59,106 nucleotides of DNA from Leptospira selangorensis (GCF_004769405.1 NZ_RQES01000015.1:1-59106); one strand, 5' to 3'. Shown: positions 1 to 9,758, numbered from the stretch's first letter. Notes: generated by a model from the sequence alone, not told the origin. Translations and numbers: made by a program.

Positions 1-495
1 AGGGCTGCATCTTTCGATATTATTGTAGAATGAGAGTAGCTCTAATTTGTTTTCTTAGTGTTCGAGATTATTATATCCATGGCGAACTCATCACCATGGA
101 ACAATCTCAGCTAATAAAAAATTTAAATTTCTCATTCGCAGTTATATTTGTTGTTAAAGAACTGATTATTTGCCTCAGCGAGTTTTTCTTTTTGAGGGAA
201 GAGGACTTCCGTCTTTTTAACTCGTTTGGCCTTGCCGGCGATTTCCCATGCGGAAAAGGCCGTAAAAACCAATGTAGAGAATTGATGTGACCGGTCAATG
301 AAAAACGTAGATTATCTTTCCTATTTTTTGAGAGAAAAATCAAGGAAGAAGAGAGGAAAGAATCTCTTTTGCGCTGCAGAAAATGCCGATACCGGAGGCC
401 GTCCGAGAAATAGACGAAGCAAAATCCTCACGAATGCTACTTTCGTCTTTTTCATCGTAGATGGAAAGATCTTAGAGTTAGTATCTCCAAGAAGG
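1..495. other. left edge, no recognisable gene
   Basis: Open frames exist on both strands, including one of 86 codons on the plus strand, but none has a ribosome binding site, recognisable domain or the codon pattern of the neighbours. Their products are rich in runs of Phe, Lys and Arg, as expected of translated AT-rich intergenic DNA. The end of a gene lying further left cannot be excluded because the plus frame is open to the window edge. Confidence 0.5.
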
Positions 496-1125
496 TCAAT
501 CACAGATTTCTAATGTATCCGTACTTTCATAAAAGGTATCCGAGCTACTGTCCTCTTTGGTGACCCAACCCTTGGAATTATATTCGGTTATAGTACCTCC
601 ATCTGCGATCTCAATTGGACGAGTCCCTCCGATTGCATAATTATAACTATATGTGCCTCCGTTCTTCGGGAATCCATTTGCATCGTAATCGTTAAATGAT
701 TCTGTGCCCGAGCTCATTTCATTCTTCCGAGAAACTAATCTTTGAGATGAATCATAAGTATAGGTATAATGTTGTCCCGCGGCCCCCATCGGTGTAATTA
801 ACTTATAGCTTGCCAATCCCCTTTGAGAAATCGGCATACCTGATTCAGGCGGATCGAATAACCCTAACTTAGCAGCATTCGCAGAAACATAAGTTCTTAC
901 GTAAGACATACCGCCAGCAGAACAGGTATATACTAGTCCGGAGGTGGAGCATTGGTAAGTGCTTATCGTTGAGGCTCCATCGTCTTTTCTAACTGTTTTT
1001 GGTACAGAGACACAATTTCTGCCAAGTAAGGCAAGGAGAGTTGAATCATTTTTAGAATCTTCTCCACAATTCATATGAAGCGAAAAAAGTAAAAGAAAGG
1101 TAAAAGGTAAGCTGCGGTTTTTCAT
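496..1125 (-). CDS. lipoprotein with YD-repeat-like segment
   Basis: A hypothetical lipoprotein of 209 residues. The start at 1125 is preferred over an upstream one because the signal peptide then begins MKNRSLPF, runs through a hydrophobic core and ends in the spirochaete-style lipobox LHMNC near residue 20; an AGGG lies 8 nt before this ATG. The mature protein has a Cys-containing N-terminal half, then short motifs such as YTYDSSQRLVSRK and YNSKGWVTKED that resemble RHS/YD repeats of cell-surface proteins. It is much too short to be an Rhs shell and probably carries only two or three such units. It stands alone, leftward. Function unknown. Confidence 0.7.
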   Translation of the reverse strand: MKNRSLPFTFLLLFSLHMNCGEDSKNDSTLLALLGRNCVSVPKTVRKDDGASTISTYQCSTSGLVYTCSAGGMSYVRTYVSANAAKLGLFDPPESGMPISQRGLASYKLITPMGAAGQHYTYTYDSSQRLVSRKNEMSSGTESFNDYDANGFPKNGGTYSYNYAIGGTRPIEIADGGTITEYNSKGWVTKEDSSSDTFYESTDTLEICD

Positions 1126-1311
1126 ATATAGATCCCTGAAGAATATGGTAAAAAACTTTTTTAGTTTCAACCAACCGGGATTTTAACATGGGCGGATCTA
1201 AGGGACAAGATCGGCTTCTACTCAAAATTCTTGCATTTCTTAGTAGAAATACTATAAGGGCAAACCGCGCATCTCTGACTTCTCCTAAAGGATGTTAGGC
1301 CTTTTCTCGTA

Positions 1312-2013
1312 TCAATACTCTTCCATCTCTGTAGAATAATTCTCACCTATCGAAAATGCACAAATACGGGATAAATGAGTATATGATAAACCGGTTTCCT
1401 CGGCCCAAGTATTGAATTGTTTCTGAATAGCCGCCAAATCCTTTTTGGATTTCCCCGTTGAGGACAAAGGAAGTCCTACATCACGTAAACATAATATAAC
1501 GTCGGAAGATAAAATAAAAGAATCTCTTCCGATAAAGCGCAAGAAATATTGGCCGGTGTTTCCTCCCAATCTTGAGCCGTGTTTGGAAAGAAAATCCAAA
1601 AGTCCAATCTGATCTTGGATAGGCCAATCCCCTAAAAATTTTCCGAAACTACCATGTTCCCGAGCGATATCCACGACGAATTGTGCATTCTTTCTTACGG
1701 ATGAGATCTTTTGCGCATTACGTATGATCTTTTCGTTCAATTCTAATGCGTCCCAAAATCGATTCGGCTGCTTGAGTAATTTTGCGGGATCAAATCCCAA
1801 AAATTCTTCTTCGAAACCTGGCCATTTATTTTCTACAACTTTCCAAACAAAACCTGCGGAGAAGACTCGCTTAGCCATTTCACTAAGCACCCGATCATCC
1901 GGAAGACGACTAAGTTTGTTCTTAGGACTTACTTTGGGAAGAAGGGATTGTAGGGCCTTCTCTCCACCTTTTCTTTTAGAGGCTCGCTTTTGGATCTTGT
2001 CAAAAGAGGTCAT
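1312..2013 (-). CDS. DNA-3-methyladenine glycosylase I-like protein (Tag superfamily)
   Basis: Likely a helix-hairpin-helix base-excision glycosylase of the Tag superfamily (233 aa), which would remove alkylated adenine from DNA in the cytoplasm. The support is the segment KRVFSAGFVWKVVENKWPGF (about residues 50-70), which has the family pattern before the substrate pocket, the following FDP and FWDALELNEKIIRNAQKI helices, and the overall length. The zinc-binding Cys/His residues of E. coli Tag are not evident, so it belongs to the zinc-less branch or a divergent subgroup. The start at 2013 is fixed by AGGAG 7 nt upstream; the longer frame to 2064 lacks this. Divergent from the AhpD-like gene at 2351. 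Confidence 0.7.
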   Translation of the reverse strand: MTSFDKIQKRASKRKGGEKALQSLLPKVSPKNKLSRLPDDRVLSEMAKRVFSAGFVWKVVENKWPGFEEEFLGFDPAKLLKQPNRFWDALELNEKIIRNAQKISSVRKNAQFVVDIAREHGSFGKFLGDWPIQDQIGLLDFLSKHGSRLGGNTGQYFLRFIGRDSFILSSDVILCLRDVGLPLSSTGKSKKDLAAIQKQFNTWAEETGLSYTHLSRICAFSIGENYSTEMEEY

Positions 2014-2148
2014 CAGTACTCCTAAATACAAACGATAAGATCGTATCAGTGAAAGGAAAATCAAACCCGATTTCGTCTGCAGAAAGTAACTTTAAGATAT
2101 GGAGCAGCGCGACTCCCGCATCGCTGGAGGATCCGCCCGCTTCTTCGC

Positions 2149-2174
2149 ACTCATGTTGGAATTCCAACATGAGT
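2149..2174. repeat. 26-nt perfect palindrome (TGTTGGAATTCCAACA core)
   Basis: Every position from 2149 to 2174 pairs with its mirror position around 2161/2162. The core TGTTGGAATTCCAACA recurs in variant form at 23441, 40383 and 40415, always between genes. It lies in the 337-nt divergent spacer between the glycosylase and AhpD-like genes. This spacer is GC-richer than usual and otherwise has no gene; the 102-codon leftward frame across it is probably spurious. Could be a dispersed REP-like element or an operator. Confidence 0.7.
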
Positions 2175-2267
2175 CGAGCGTACGAAATGTAGTTGTGGAA
2201 ATTCGGGAACTGTGATACGGGACCTTTGTTGTGGTTCTCGGGTACCACCGCACCGGCCCCCACCCAA

Positions 2268-2284
2268 AAAGGGCGGGGCCCTTT
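2268..2284 (-). terminator. GC hairpin, terminator-like
   Basis: AAAGGGC, a 3-nt loop and GCCCTTT form a perfect 7-bp stem. On the minus strand it is followed by TT, giving TTTTT, so it looks like an intrinsic terminator. No gene lies upstream on that strand, and the hairpin sits in a divergent promoter region, so it may belong to an intergenic repeat together with the palindrome at 2149. Confidence 0.4.
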
Positions 2285-2350
2285 AAAAAAATTCCCCATC
2301 ACTGTCACATCTCCCCACTTCGAGCGTCTTTCCTTTTAAAGAGGAAATAA

Positions 2351-2791
2351 ATGAACACAAGATTCAATTACGCCAAAGTGTATCCCCAAGTTTTGGAAAA
2401 AATGATGGAGATGGAAAACTTCGCAAAAGGTTCAGGAATAGATACCAAACTTTATGAGCTGATCAAGATTAGATCTTCTCAGATCAATGGATGCGCTTTT
2501 TGTATTAACATGCACACTGTGGACGCCAGAAAATTAGGAGAAGAAGAAAGAAGGATCTATCTTTTAAACGCTTGGAAAGAAGCCCCTTATTATACAGAAA
2601 AAGAAAGAGCCGCTTTGGAGTTAACAGAGTGTGTGACTAAAATTTCAGAGCACGGGGTTCCGGATGATCTGTATGCAAGAGTGAGAGCTCAGTTTGAGGA
2701 AAAAGAATTTATCGCATTGATCGTTGTGATTAATACGATCAATTCCTGGAATCGGATCGCGATCTCTACCGGGATGGCTGCTCCGAACTAA
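2351..2791 (+). CDS. AhpD-like carboxymuconolactone decarboxylase family protein
   Basis: Small all-helical protein (146 aa) of the alkylhydroperoxidase AhpD core/CMD family. The signature is complete: Glu36, eleven residues, Cys48-x-x-Cys51, three residues, His55 (in ELIKIRSSQINGCAFCINMH). In AhpD this arrangement gives a thiol peroxidase active site with a His/Glu proton relay, so a cytoplasmic peroxide or disulfide-redox role is likely. The exact electron donor and substrate cannot be read. A GAGG sits 6 nt before the ATG. The gene is alone, divergent from the glycosylase gene. Confidence 0.9.
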   Translation: MNTRFNYAKVYPQVLEKMMEMENFAKGSGIDTKLYELIKIRSSQINGCAFCINMHTVDARKLGEEERRIYLLNAWKEAPYYTEKERAALELTECVTKISEHGVPDDLYARVRAQFEEKEFIALIVVINTINSWNRIAISTGMAAPN

Positions 2792-2877
2792 AGCAGGATT
2801 CTCTTTGAAACTTCATACGCACCTTTGGATCGTTTTTCGATCGAAGGACGTATGAAATTCCCAGCTATACGGTACTT

Positions 2878-4452
2878 CTATTCTAATTTAGTTGCTTCTA
2901 ATGTTTTTGTCAAAGATTGGGAAGTAACTTTTAATCTTTCTAAACTAGTTCTAAGTTTTTCCGTAATCTCGGACATTTCCATGGATCTTCTACTCAGATA
3001 CTCTATACCATTCAAGATCTGTTTTGCACCATTCGATTGTTCTAATGTAGAATTTTTCATCTCTTTAGAAAGATCACGGATATGTTTATTCTTATCTTCC
3101 ACTTCTGTAGAAAGACTTTTTTGTTTGTCTACCGAATCTCCTACCTGAGCAAGTGCTTCCCCAATAGAACCAATTCCAGAAGTTAATTCACGGAATGCCT
3201 GGACCAATTCTCCGAATTTTTCGGAACTTGTATCGGAAGCTTCTCCCAAGGCACCGATCTGTTTTACGATCTCTTTTGCATTTCGAGAGGAAGAATCCGC
3301 AAGTTTACTTACTTCTTCCGCGACTACCGAAAATCCTTTTCCTGCTTCCCCGGCTCTTGCAGCTTCAATAGCTGCGTTCAATGAAAGCAAATTTGTTTTC
3401 CCTGCAAGATCTTGGATCACTCCTAAGATCTTACTCACTTCTTGGACAGTACCTTTAAATTGAGAGAATACATCCAACGCGACTCGAACTGTGCCCTCCC
3501 CTTCTATCGCAGTGGCAGCCGAACCTTCTCCCAAACTTCTAGCAAATGATACCGCCTCGAAAACTCTGACCATCTGGTCCTTCCATTTGTCTATAGAAGT
3601 AGAAGTATCATCCCCAAATTCGTCCTGTTGTTCCGCCATCTTCGCGATAGATTCTATGCTCGCTCCCATTTGTTCCAGAGTGGCGGATGTTTCTTCTACC
3701 ATGCTTGCCAGATCTCGACTGCTATCTTCGTTTGCTCTGGCTACATCTTCCACGTCTATTAAGGAATTGCGAAGTTCTTCCGCAACAGTTTCGGAACTAT
3801 GTAAAATTTCCTTCGCTGAAGTATAATTTCGAATGGCTCTCTCTTCTGCGTTCTGTGCTTCTTCTACCAATCTTCTCACAAACTTTGTTGCGTAAGAAAT
3901 GGTAACTCCGAATGCGAATAAAAATACTCCCATTAAGATCACTAGAGGAGATCTTAAACGGATCATTCCATCATAACCCATGGTGAGAAGTTGAGGGTTC
4001 AAAATGGTAAGCGCCATTGCCATCGCAGTGAATTGAACTGCAAGGACGGTAGAAGTGATAAAAGTGAATCTGGGATTAAACCTGAAAATAGTCCCTGCTA
4101 AAATTAAAAAATAGATCCCATAGTTAGCCGGGCTCAAAATGCCGTTCGGTTTCCATTGGTCCTCTGTTCCGAAATATCCGACCTGCACGATCGCATAACC
4201 GATAAATTCCATGAACACTGTGGCGTATTTCAGCCAAGGTTTATAGCCGAAAAACTTCATTACAAAAATAGAAAAGAAGATAATGAAGGAATATGCTATA
4301 ATCCCGCCTATATAATAACCTAAAACCGCTTGGATCCCGCTTTTCCAAACCAACCCGAATGCGGTCCCAAAAATAAAAACTATAGTTAAAAAAATCCGTA
4401 GATAATTTGCGGCAACTTCCCCTTGGCGTTCCAATTCCAAATTTCTATTCAT
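2878..4452 (-). CDS. methyl-accepting chemotaxis protein, six-TM type
   Basis: Chemoreceptor of 524 aa. The first 200 residues hold about six hydrophobic segments with very short loops and no large periplasmic sensor domain, so signals are probably sensed in or near the membrane. A coiled-coil methylation region follows, and the signalling tip is the hairpin [21 protein letters not shown], close to the universal CheA/CheW contact, around residue 375. The start at 4452 is chosen for GAGG 5 nt upstream; the longer frame (to 4515) has no site. It would feed the CheA-CheW complex encoded at 45.8-54 kb or another one. It is monocistronic, convergent with the AhpD-like gene. A similarly built receptor is at 27329. 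Confidence 0.93.
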   Translation of the reverse strand: MNRNLELERQGEVAANYLRIFLTIVFIFGTAFGLVWKSGIQAVLGYYIGGIIAYSFIIFFSIFVMKFFGYKPWLKYATVFMEFIGYAIVQVGYFGTEDQWKPNGILSPANYGIYFLILAGTIFRFNPRFTFITSTVLAVQFTAMAMALTILNPQLLTMGYDGMIRLRSPLVILMGVFLFAFGVTISYATKFVRRLVEEAQNAEERAIRNYTSAKEILHSSETVAEELRNSLIDVEDVARANEDSSRDLASMVEETSATLEQMGASIESIAKMAEQQDEFGDDTSTSIDKWKDQMVRVFEAVSFARSLGEGSAATAIEGEGTVRVALDVFSQFKGTVQEVSKILGVIQDLAGKTNLLSLNAAIEAARAGEAGKGFSVVAEEVSKLADSSSRNAKEIVKQIGALGEASDTSSEKFGELVQAFRELTSGIGSIGEALAQVGDSVDKQKSLSTEVEDKNKHIRDLSKEMKNSTLEQSNGAKQILNGIEYLSRRSMEMSEITEKLRTSLERLKVTSQSLTKTLEATKLE

Positions 4453-4548
4453 TATTCCTCGGTTAGGCGGTTTTAGTTTTTGGCCCAAAATCGCTTCAAA
4501 TCGACCGAGTGTCAAGCAGGGATATTACACAGATCTAAATTAGAAGAA

Positions 4549-5667
4549 TTAAAAGTCGATTGGAACCATCAAAGCAAGTTCGAGCGTGCTCATATGGATT
4601 GTATATCCTGAATCTTTGAACAACGGTCCATGCCAACTTAATCGAGCTTTTACAAAGCCGAATTTAGGAGTTTCTACATAGATCATGTAAGCGAAAACTT
4701 GTTTGTCCTTTGCATTGATGCTGGTCCTAGACAATGCGCTCAAAGCCAATAATTCAAGAGGATTATACTTATCCTGCAAATTTGCATAAACTAAAAGTGA
4801 TATTACATCGGTAGAAAAATGGGTGCCTTGGCTGGCGAGATAAGCTCCCATTAATTCCAAATTATTCCCTTGGCTTAAATTTACTAAAAGATAATTGAAT
4901 ATCGGATCCCCTCTTCTCAGATCCACCAATCCGGAACTCAATTGTATAAAACTCAACGTATTCAGAAAAGTATCTCTGTCACCCATTGCTCCATACATTC
5001 TCCCGATCGTTTGTCCAGGATCCCTAAAGTCGACATTCCCTCTCATTCTCATGTCCGCTAATCCGAAACCAAAACCCATACGAAATCCGTCCACTTCCGG
5101 GTTCCCCCAATAGAACGTAGGTATTATATAATTATAATCTACTTTGACGTTCGTTCCGAGATCCGCTGTGACCGTATTTTTATCGTTCTTATCGGAATTA
5201 CTACTTCCGGAAGAAGAGGAACTCGAACTGGAAGAAGAACCTGCATCAGGAGCAGGTACGGAATAAACTTGTTTATCGAATTCTTTTCTGGCGGAATGGA
5301 AGAGAACTTGAAACCCGAATGCCTCGTTTATCTTATAATCCTTACTTCTAATATCAAAAAAGAAATTCGGCCTTTGAGATTCCGTAGTCATCGCGGCAGA
5401 TGCTCCTCTACCGCTAATATCCAAGTCGGATATAAAATCGTAACTTCCTCCCGGCTGTATGGAGAAAAATTTGGCCTTACTAGCCTTAGGAACACCTAAG
5501 TCCCTATCAAACTTATTTGCCTTCTGTCCGGAATCGTAATGATCTCTGATCTCTTTTAAAACATCCTCATCCAAATCAACTTTTGCAGGAGAAGCGAAAT
5601 TAGAGATCGGAAATAAAATGAAGAATAAAAGTAAGAAATAAAATTTTGTCTGGATGTTTCGCTTCAT
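4549..5667 (-). CDS. exported protein, possible outer-membrane barrel, with poly-serine loop
   Basis: A 372-aa protein with a clear Sec signal peptide (hydrophobic LLLFFILFPISNFA, probable cleavage near residue 26). The rest is rich in alternating aromatic/polar stretches such as RPNFFFDIRSKDYKI and ends with hydrophobic residues and a terminal Phe (LALMVPIDF), typical of outer-membrane beta-barrels. Near residue 145 there is a tract of about ten serines followed by GSSNSDKNDKN, read with mixed Ser codons, likely a surface loop or linker. No family recognised. It lies 96 nt downstream of the chemoreceptor start, on the same strand. Confidence 0.65.
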   Translation of the reverse strand: MKRNIQTKFYFLLLFFILFPISNFASPAKVDLDEDVLKEIRDHYDSGQKANKFDRDLGVPKASKAKFFSIQPGGSYDFISDLDISGRGASAAMTTESQRPNFFFDIRSKDYKINEAFGFQVLFHSARKEFDKQVYSVPAPDAGSSSSSSSSSSGSSNSDKNDKNTVTADLGTNVKVDYNYIIPTFYWGNPEVDGFRMGFGFGLADMRMRGNVDFRDPGQTIGRMYGAMGDRDTFLNTLSFIQLSSGLVDLRRGDPIFNYLLVNLSQGNNLELMGAYLASQGTHFSTDVISLLVYANLQDKYNPLELLALSALSRTSINAKDKQVFAYMIYVETPKFGFVKARLSWHGPLFKDSGYTIHMSTLELALMVPIDF

Positions 5668-5737
5668 GTAATATAGAGAATAATATTGCTTCCATCAATC
5701 CTATCTGAGTCAACTAACAAAACGGATTGAAGAAGTA

Positions 5738-6661
5738 ATGCTATCATTTAAGATGGAACCGATGGACTGGAGATTTAGATCCTTATTTTTAATTGGTATA
5801 TCCTTTTTATACTTAAATTGTTTAAAAACATTTCCGGTATTGGAAGAACCTGCTCCAGGGGAAGAGGGTTTAGTTGCTTTCGGACTAATCGTTGCCAAGG
5901 GAGGTATCTCAAACGGGATATTTTCAGGCATAGAGGAATCAATTCCGAAGGATACTCATATCTCTTCTATTTCAAACAACACCGTACGGATCAATTTAGA
6001 AGATCGTGGCAAAGAAATGGAAGGAGAAGGAAATTATAGATTTTTATGGGTCCAAAAATTGCAGTTAGGAAAATCAGAAGTGGGAGTTCCTAAATATTTT
6101 GTAGTCACCCGCCTTCCACATGATCAAACTTTGATTCTGGATAGCGCTTCTTACACTTATACTACCACTCATACTTATACAACCGTAAACAAATACGGAC
6201 ATGTACAGACACATACGTATACAGTTCTTCATTCTAATTCTATTCCGATAGAGTATGATCCATTAGAAAAACCTAAATTTTCATTCTCTAATCCGGGAGG
6301 GTTAGAGATCCGTTTCCTGGGGAATTTTATCGCCCACCCAAAGGGTTTGAATCTATCCTTCGGCGGTCCTTATACAGGCACTTACGCTCTGACAAATCTA
6401 GATTCTTATCTCCAGGATCATCCGGATTTTGTTTCCGATCTTAAAAATAGATTTTATGGAAAAGAAGAAATTAACGAAAAAGGAGCCGAGATCCATTTTC
6501 TAAAAAGATTTATCAAAGAAAATCGATCCCGTTATTGGCAGGATATCGCAATCAAAAGGCTTTTTAGATTAGACCCGAAAACTAAAGAAGCAGCTATCAA
6601 AGCTAAGATACCTATTCCTAAACAGGACTTAAGTTCAGAAAACCCGATCCAACAAAATTAA
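5738..6661 (+). CDS. hypothetical lipoprotein with Tyr/Thr/His repeat
   Basis: Lipoprotein of about 307 aa: a hydrophobic stretch FLIGISFLYLNC gives a lipobox with Cys near residue 27. Residues 135-160 form a low-complexity strip alternating Tyr, Thr and His (SYTYTTTHTYTTVNKYGH), which may be one exposed beta-hairpin or a metal-binding surface. The C-terminal third has a charged helical segment and ends in a polar tail. The exact start is uncertain: ATGs occur at 5738, 5753 and 5762, and none has a strong Shine-Dalgarno sequence. Convergent with the DMT permease gene. Function unknown. Confidence 0.65.
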   Translation: MLSFKMEPMDWRFRSLFLIGISFLYLNCLKTFPVLEEPAPGEEGLVAFGLIVAKGGISNGIFSGIEESIPKDTHISSISNNTVRINLEDRGKEMEGEGNYRFLWVQKLQLGKSEVGVPKYFVVTRLPHDQTLILDSASYTYTTTHTYTTVNKYGHVQTHTYTVLHSNSIPIEYDPLEKPKFSFSNPGGLEIRFLGNFIAHPKGLNLSFGGPYTGTYALTNLDSYLQDHPDFVSDLKNRFYGKEEINEKGAEIHFLKRFIKENRSRYWQDIAIKRLFRLDPKTKEAAIKAKIPIPKQDLSSENPIQQN

Positions 6662-6664
6662 GAT

Positions 6665-7588
6665 CTAAAATTTCTTTTCTCTACCCAAGAGTTCGGCCAA
6701 CAGAACTCCCGTGAGAACTAGACTACATCCGATCAAACCGGTTGCATCCAATCTTTCTTCCAAAGTAAAGTAAGCAAGGATAGCGGAGAAGACCGGCTCT
6801 AGAGAAAAGATCAGTCCCGCTCTCGTAGGAGAGATCCCCTTCTGGTATTTTGTCTGTAAGAATGTAGTTCCTACAGATGAGATCAAGCCGTTATAAAACA
6901 ATGCAGGCATTACCCTGGAGTCCATTTTGATAAACAAAGGTTCAAACTCGGTCCAATCCAAAATGAATGCTAAAAGAAAAGCGAATACACTAGTCACTAA
7001 TGTTTGGGACAAAAGAAGAATGTCCAAAGGACAAGACTTACTCGCCTTATCCACATAGATAATGTACAAGGAAAAGAAAAACGCTCCACCTAAAGTGAGA
7101 ATGTCTCCCAAATGATAGGATATTACTAATTTATGATCTTCTCCCACTGATTCAGCGGAAAGAAAGAATAAACCGAACATTACTACGATCACTCCCAGCA
7201 GGTTTCCTGAGCTGGGCATACGTTTTAAAAATATAGTTTGTAAAATAGGAGTGATGACCACTAAGGTTCCGGTCAAAAATCCGGACTTAGTAGCGGTTGT
7301 GTATTTTAAACCTACAGTCTCGAATGCAAATCCAATAAACATCCAGAAGCCCAATAAAAACGCTAAGAAGTATAAAGATTTGTTCGTCTTCCAATCAGGA
7401 TAAGATACCGGGTTCTTTCTGTTCTTAAGAAAAATATATATTACAAAAACGAATGTTGCGATCGCGAACCGGATCCCTATAAACAAACAGGAAGAAATAG
7501 AAACTAAACTTAGTTTTGTAGCGGAGAAGGTTCCACCCCAGATCAAAGTGCAAAAGATTAAGGCTGCCTCGTTTTTATATCTTGTCAT
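6665..7588 (-). CDS. EamA/DMT-family permease
   Basis: Ten-TM transporter of the drug/metabolite superfamily (307 aa) with the two-fold EamA repeat: the first half opens with AALIFCTLIWGGTFSATK, and the second half closes with PTRAGLIFSLEPVFSAILAYF, the usual end of the repeat. Members export amino acids, metabolites or drugs across the inner membrane; the substrate is not predictable here. The ATG is 4 nt after the stop codon of the M14 peptidase gene, so the two are almost certainly co-transcribed. A link between peptide degradation and metabolite export is possible but only inferred. Confidence 0.88.
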   Translation of the reverse strand: MTRYKNEAALIFCTLIWGGTFSATKLSLVSISSCLFIGIRFAIATFVFVIYIFLKNRKNPVSYPDWKTNKSLYFLAFLLGFWMFIGFAFETVGLKYTTATKSGFLTGTLVVITPILQTIFLKRMPSSGNLLGVIVVMFGLFFLSAESVGEDHKLVISYHLGDILTLGGAFFFSLYIIYVDKASKSCPLDILLLSQTLVTSVFAFLLAFILDWTEFEPLFIKMDSRVMPALFYNGLISSVGTTFLQTKYQKGISPTRAGLIFSLEPVFSAILAYFTLEERLDATGLIGCSLVLTGVLLAELLGREKKF

Positions 7589-7592
7589 GATC

Positions 7593-9107
7593 TTATTGGG
7601 CTGGAGCTTTTTTCCTTAAAATTATATCCACTGCCTTCCAGGATCTCCAAGTGGTCCCTTCCCAGTTGACTGTTTCATATCCTTCTTTTTCAACTTTTAA
7701 CTTAATACCACGTATTCCTGGAAAGGATTGGAAAAACATTCCGTCTTCTTTTCTAGAAGTCCTAATTTCTCCATGATAAAAAAGGAGCTTATCAAATTTG
7801 ATATTTGCTACTAATGGACTTCCATGTTCGTCCTTTACCTTGAAGTAGAGCTTACTTCCATCAGCGATTTCTTCTAAAAGAATTGTCCAGGCAGGTCTCA
7901 AAGATTCTAAAATTTTAGGAACATCCGAATAAGGCGGATTCAAATGAGAAGATTCTATTAAATAAGCAAGAGTTCCGTACTTAAAGAAATAATAATCTTG
8001 GTCGACTCCATCCACACCGTATATATTTTTCTTAGCGCTAAAATTATGGTTCGGATTTTTACTTTCCACGGAAGAAGCGATTCTTTTACCCAAATTCCAA
8101 ACCAGATCAGGTTCCGGATTAGAAGTCCCATCTATCGTATATGGAACTAAAATACAATTCGCAAACGCATGATAACTGATAGAAGCGGCAAATCTCTCCT
8201 TCTCCGCTAAATTCATCATCGCTTGTGTCTCAGGCTCTGAACCCGCAAAAGGTCCTCTAAAAAATACACTATTGGATGAGGAAGAAGTTTGGTTCGATTT
8301 TGTTTTTCCCCAGAAGAACGGATAATTCCGATTTATATCCACTCCCGGATTATCTTTTTCAGTGATCTGTCCCCAACCTGGATATCCGTTCTTTCTTCCC
8401 ATGGACATATTCTCATGCCAAAACACACGAGAACCGTCCGGATTCACAATGGGAACCACCCAGATCTTCAACTTTGCAAAAATATCATTATACTTCTTCT
8501 TATGAGCTAAAAGTTCATAGATCACATCATAACAATGTTCTACGGAAACAACCTCGTTCGAATGATGAGCACAATTGAATAGGACCGAAATTTTATCTTC
8601 GTCCGGAATATTAGTATCAGTCAGTAAGATCGCCGGGATCTCTCTTCCTCTTGCTGATTTTCCTATTATTTTATACTGGGAATGTTTTGGAAAAAGACGA
8701 TGCACCCAAAACAGATAATGAGAATTTAATATATTATCCTTATAACCTTTCTTGATATCCGCTAACGCAAAAATGGACTCGGATAAGGAATCCTGGTAAT
8801 TTCCCGAATAATATTTAAAAGGCATACCTCTTGCAATATTGATCCCTTCTTTAGGAAAACCGTAAACTTTTAGTTTGTCCCGTTGGATCACTGCATAACT
8901 ATGATCCTTCTCTATGAATGTATAAGGAACTTCCCAAGAGGTGACCTTCTCAAATTCTTCCCTGGCATTTTTATCAATTTTCAGAAGAACGGAGATAGAT
9001 CCGTCGTTTAATGGTCTAGATGGAATGGTTTCCCTAAGAATAGAACAGGAAACTAGGTAAGAATAAAATAAGAAGCCGAGTAGAAAGACCCGAAGGAAGC
9101 CCGTCAC
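7593..9107 (-). CDS. M14-family zinc carboxypeptidase, lipoprotein
   Basis: A 504-aa metallocarboxypeptidase. The N-terminal signal ends in lipobox YLVSC (Cys21), so the enzyme should be membrane-anchored in the periplasm or at the surface. The M14 zinc ligands are visible: His182 and Glu185 in HHSNE, His313 in SISYHAF. The substrate-binding Arg is in GVDINRNYPF (about 258-265) and the catalytic Glu385 in AYLIESSH. All key residues are present, so it should be active. The last 90 residues form an extra carboxypeptidase-regulatory-like beta domain (GSPLVANIKF, EGYETVNWEG). The start is GTG without a clear binding site. First gene of a pair with the DMT permease. Confidence 0.9.
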   Translation of the reverse strand: MTGFLRVFLLGFLFYSYLVSCSILRETIPSRPLNDGSISVLLKIDKNAREEFEKVTSWEVPYTFIEKDHSYAVIQRDKLKVYGFPKEGINIARGMPFKYYSGNYQDSLSESIFALADIKKGYKDNILNSHYLFWVHRLFPKHSQYKIIGKSARGREIPAILLTDTNIPDEDKISVLFNCAHHSNEVVSVEHCYDVIYELLAHKKKYNDIFAKLKIWVVPIVNPDGSRVFWHENMSMGRKNGYPGWGQITEKDNPGVDINRNYPFFWGKTKSNQTSSSSNSVFFRGPFAGSEPETQAMMNLAEKERFAASISYHAFANCILVPYTIDGTSNPEPDLVWNLGKRIASSVESKNPNHNFSAKKNIYGVDGVDQDYYFFKYGTLAYLIESSHLNPPYSDVPKILESLRPAWTILLEEIADGSKLYFKVKDEHGSPLVANIKFDKLLFYHGEIRTSRKEDGMFFQSFPGIRGIKLKVEKEGYETVNWEGTTWRSWKAVDIILRKKAPAQ

Positions 9108-9248
9108 AGTTTAAATTTCGGAAAGCGAATCGGAAAGAAAAGAAAGAATTCAGTTTGAAAGGAATATTTATAAAACTTACGCGAGGAAGGAAACATCCGA
9201 AAATCGGGAAAAGGCGAAGCCCATCCCCGAATCGAAAATGACTTTAGA

Positions 9249-9698
9249 TTATTTTTTCTGCCAGAATTGAGAACGACCAATCAAGGAGAATCCTATATAA
9301 CCGCGGACTTCTAATTTTTTTCCGCCTTCGGTTGCTTTTAGGCTACATTTGTACCAAGTTCCATCGTTTGGATCTAAAATACGTCCGCCAGTCCATTTGT
9401 CTCCGTCAGCTCCCAACCCTTTGATGATAACCATTCCTAAGATAGGTTTATCTTTTTCAGGTCCGTCACATTCAGTACAACGAGCAGGTTTTCCGTCCTT
9501 ATCGTTTGGATCTATAAGGCTTAGGATCTTTCCGAAAATTTTTCCGTCCTTCTCATAGATCTCAACTGTAGATTCTTCCTTAGTTCCTGCATCGTTGAAT
9601 GTTCTCCATACTCCTGTAACTGGAGCAGGATCTGCAGAAAGACTGAATGCCCCTGCAAAGAATAATGCGAATAAGAATATTGCGCCGATCCTCTTCAT
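9249..9698 (-). CDS. DUF2147 secreted protein, copy 1
   Basis: A 149-aa periplasmic protein of the DUF2147 family: signal peptide ending in FSLSA, then the family pattern PVTGVWRTFNDAGTKEES, KIFGKILSL, a CTECDG motif, PILGMVIIKGL, and the closing GYIGFSLIGRSQFWQKK. It resembles a small lipocalin-like barrel that may bind a ligand; the function of the family is not established. The start is the ATG at 9698 with GAGG 7 nt upstream rather than the TTG one codon earlier, making it exactly as long as its neighbour. It is a tandem paralogue of the gene at 9759, and an intrinsic terminator between them suggests separate transcripts. Confidence 0.88.
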   Translation of the reverse strand: MKRIGAIFLFALFFAGAFSLSADPAPVTGVWRTFNDAGTKEESTVEIYEKDGKIFGKILSLIDPNDKDGKPARCTECDGPEKDKPILGMVIIKGLGADGDKWTGGRILDPNDGTWYKCSLKATEGGKKLEVRGYIGFSLIGRSQFWQKK

Positions 9699-9720
9699 CA
9701 AATCACCTCGTAAAAATAGA

Positions 9721-9745
9721 AATAAAACGGGGAGAATCCTCCCCG
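9721..9745 (-). terminator. intrinsic terminator after DUF2147 copy 2
   Basis: On the minus strand CGGGGAG, a 4-nt loop and CTCCCCG (9745-9728) form a perfect 7-bp stem, followed by TTTTATT. It lies 14 nt past the stop codon of the gene at 9759 and before the paralogue at 9698. Confidence 0.9.
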
Positions 9746-9758
9746 CTTACTTGGAGTT

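Noticed and set aside
107..513. Several short frames at the left edge
   Set aside because: No binding sites, mutually overlapping on both strands, Phe/Lys-rich products; no family resemblance.
2000..2308. 102-codon leftward frame over the spacer between the glycosylase and AhpD-like genes
   Set aside because: It overlaps the glycosylase start, contains the palindrome and the GC hairpin, and has no binding site; its Gly/Ser/Pro-rich product is that of translated repeat DNA.
5150..5260. Possible coding microsatellite in the poly-serine tract
   Set aside because: Ser codons are mixed (TCT, TCC, AGT and others), so there is no simple DNA repeat likely to slip.
6150..6240. ACTTATAC-like tandem repeat in the Tyr/Thr/His lipoprotein
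   Set aside because: Units are irregular at DNA level; the pattern is better explained by protein sequence than by a DNA repeat.
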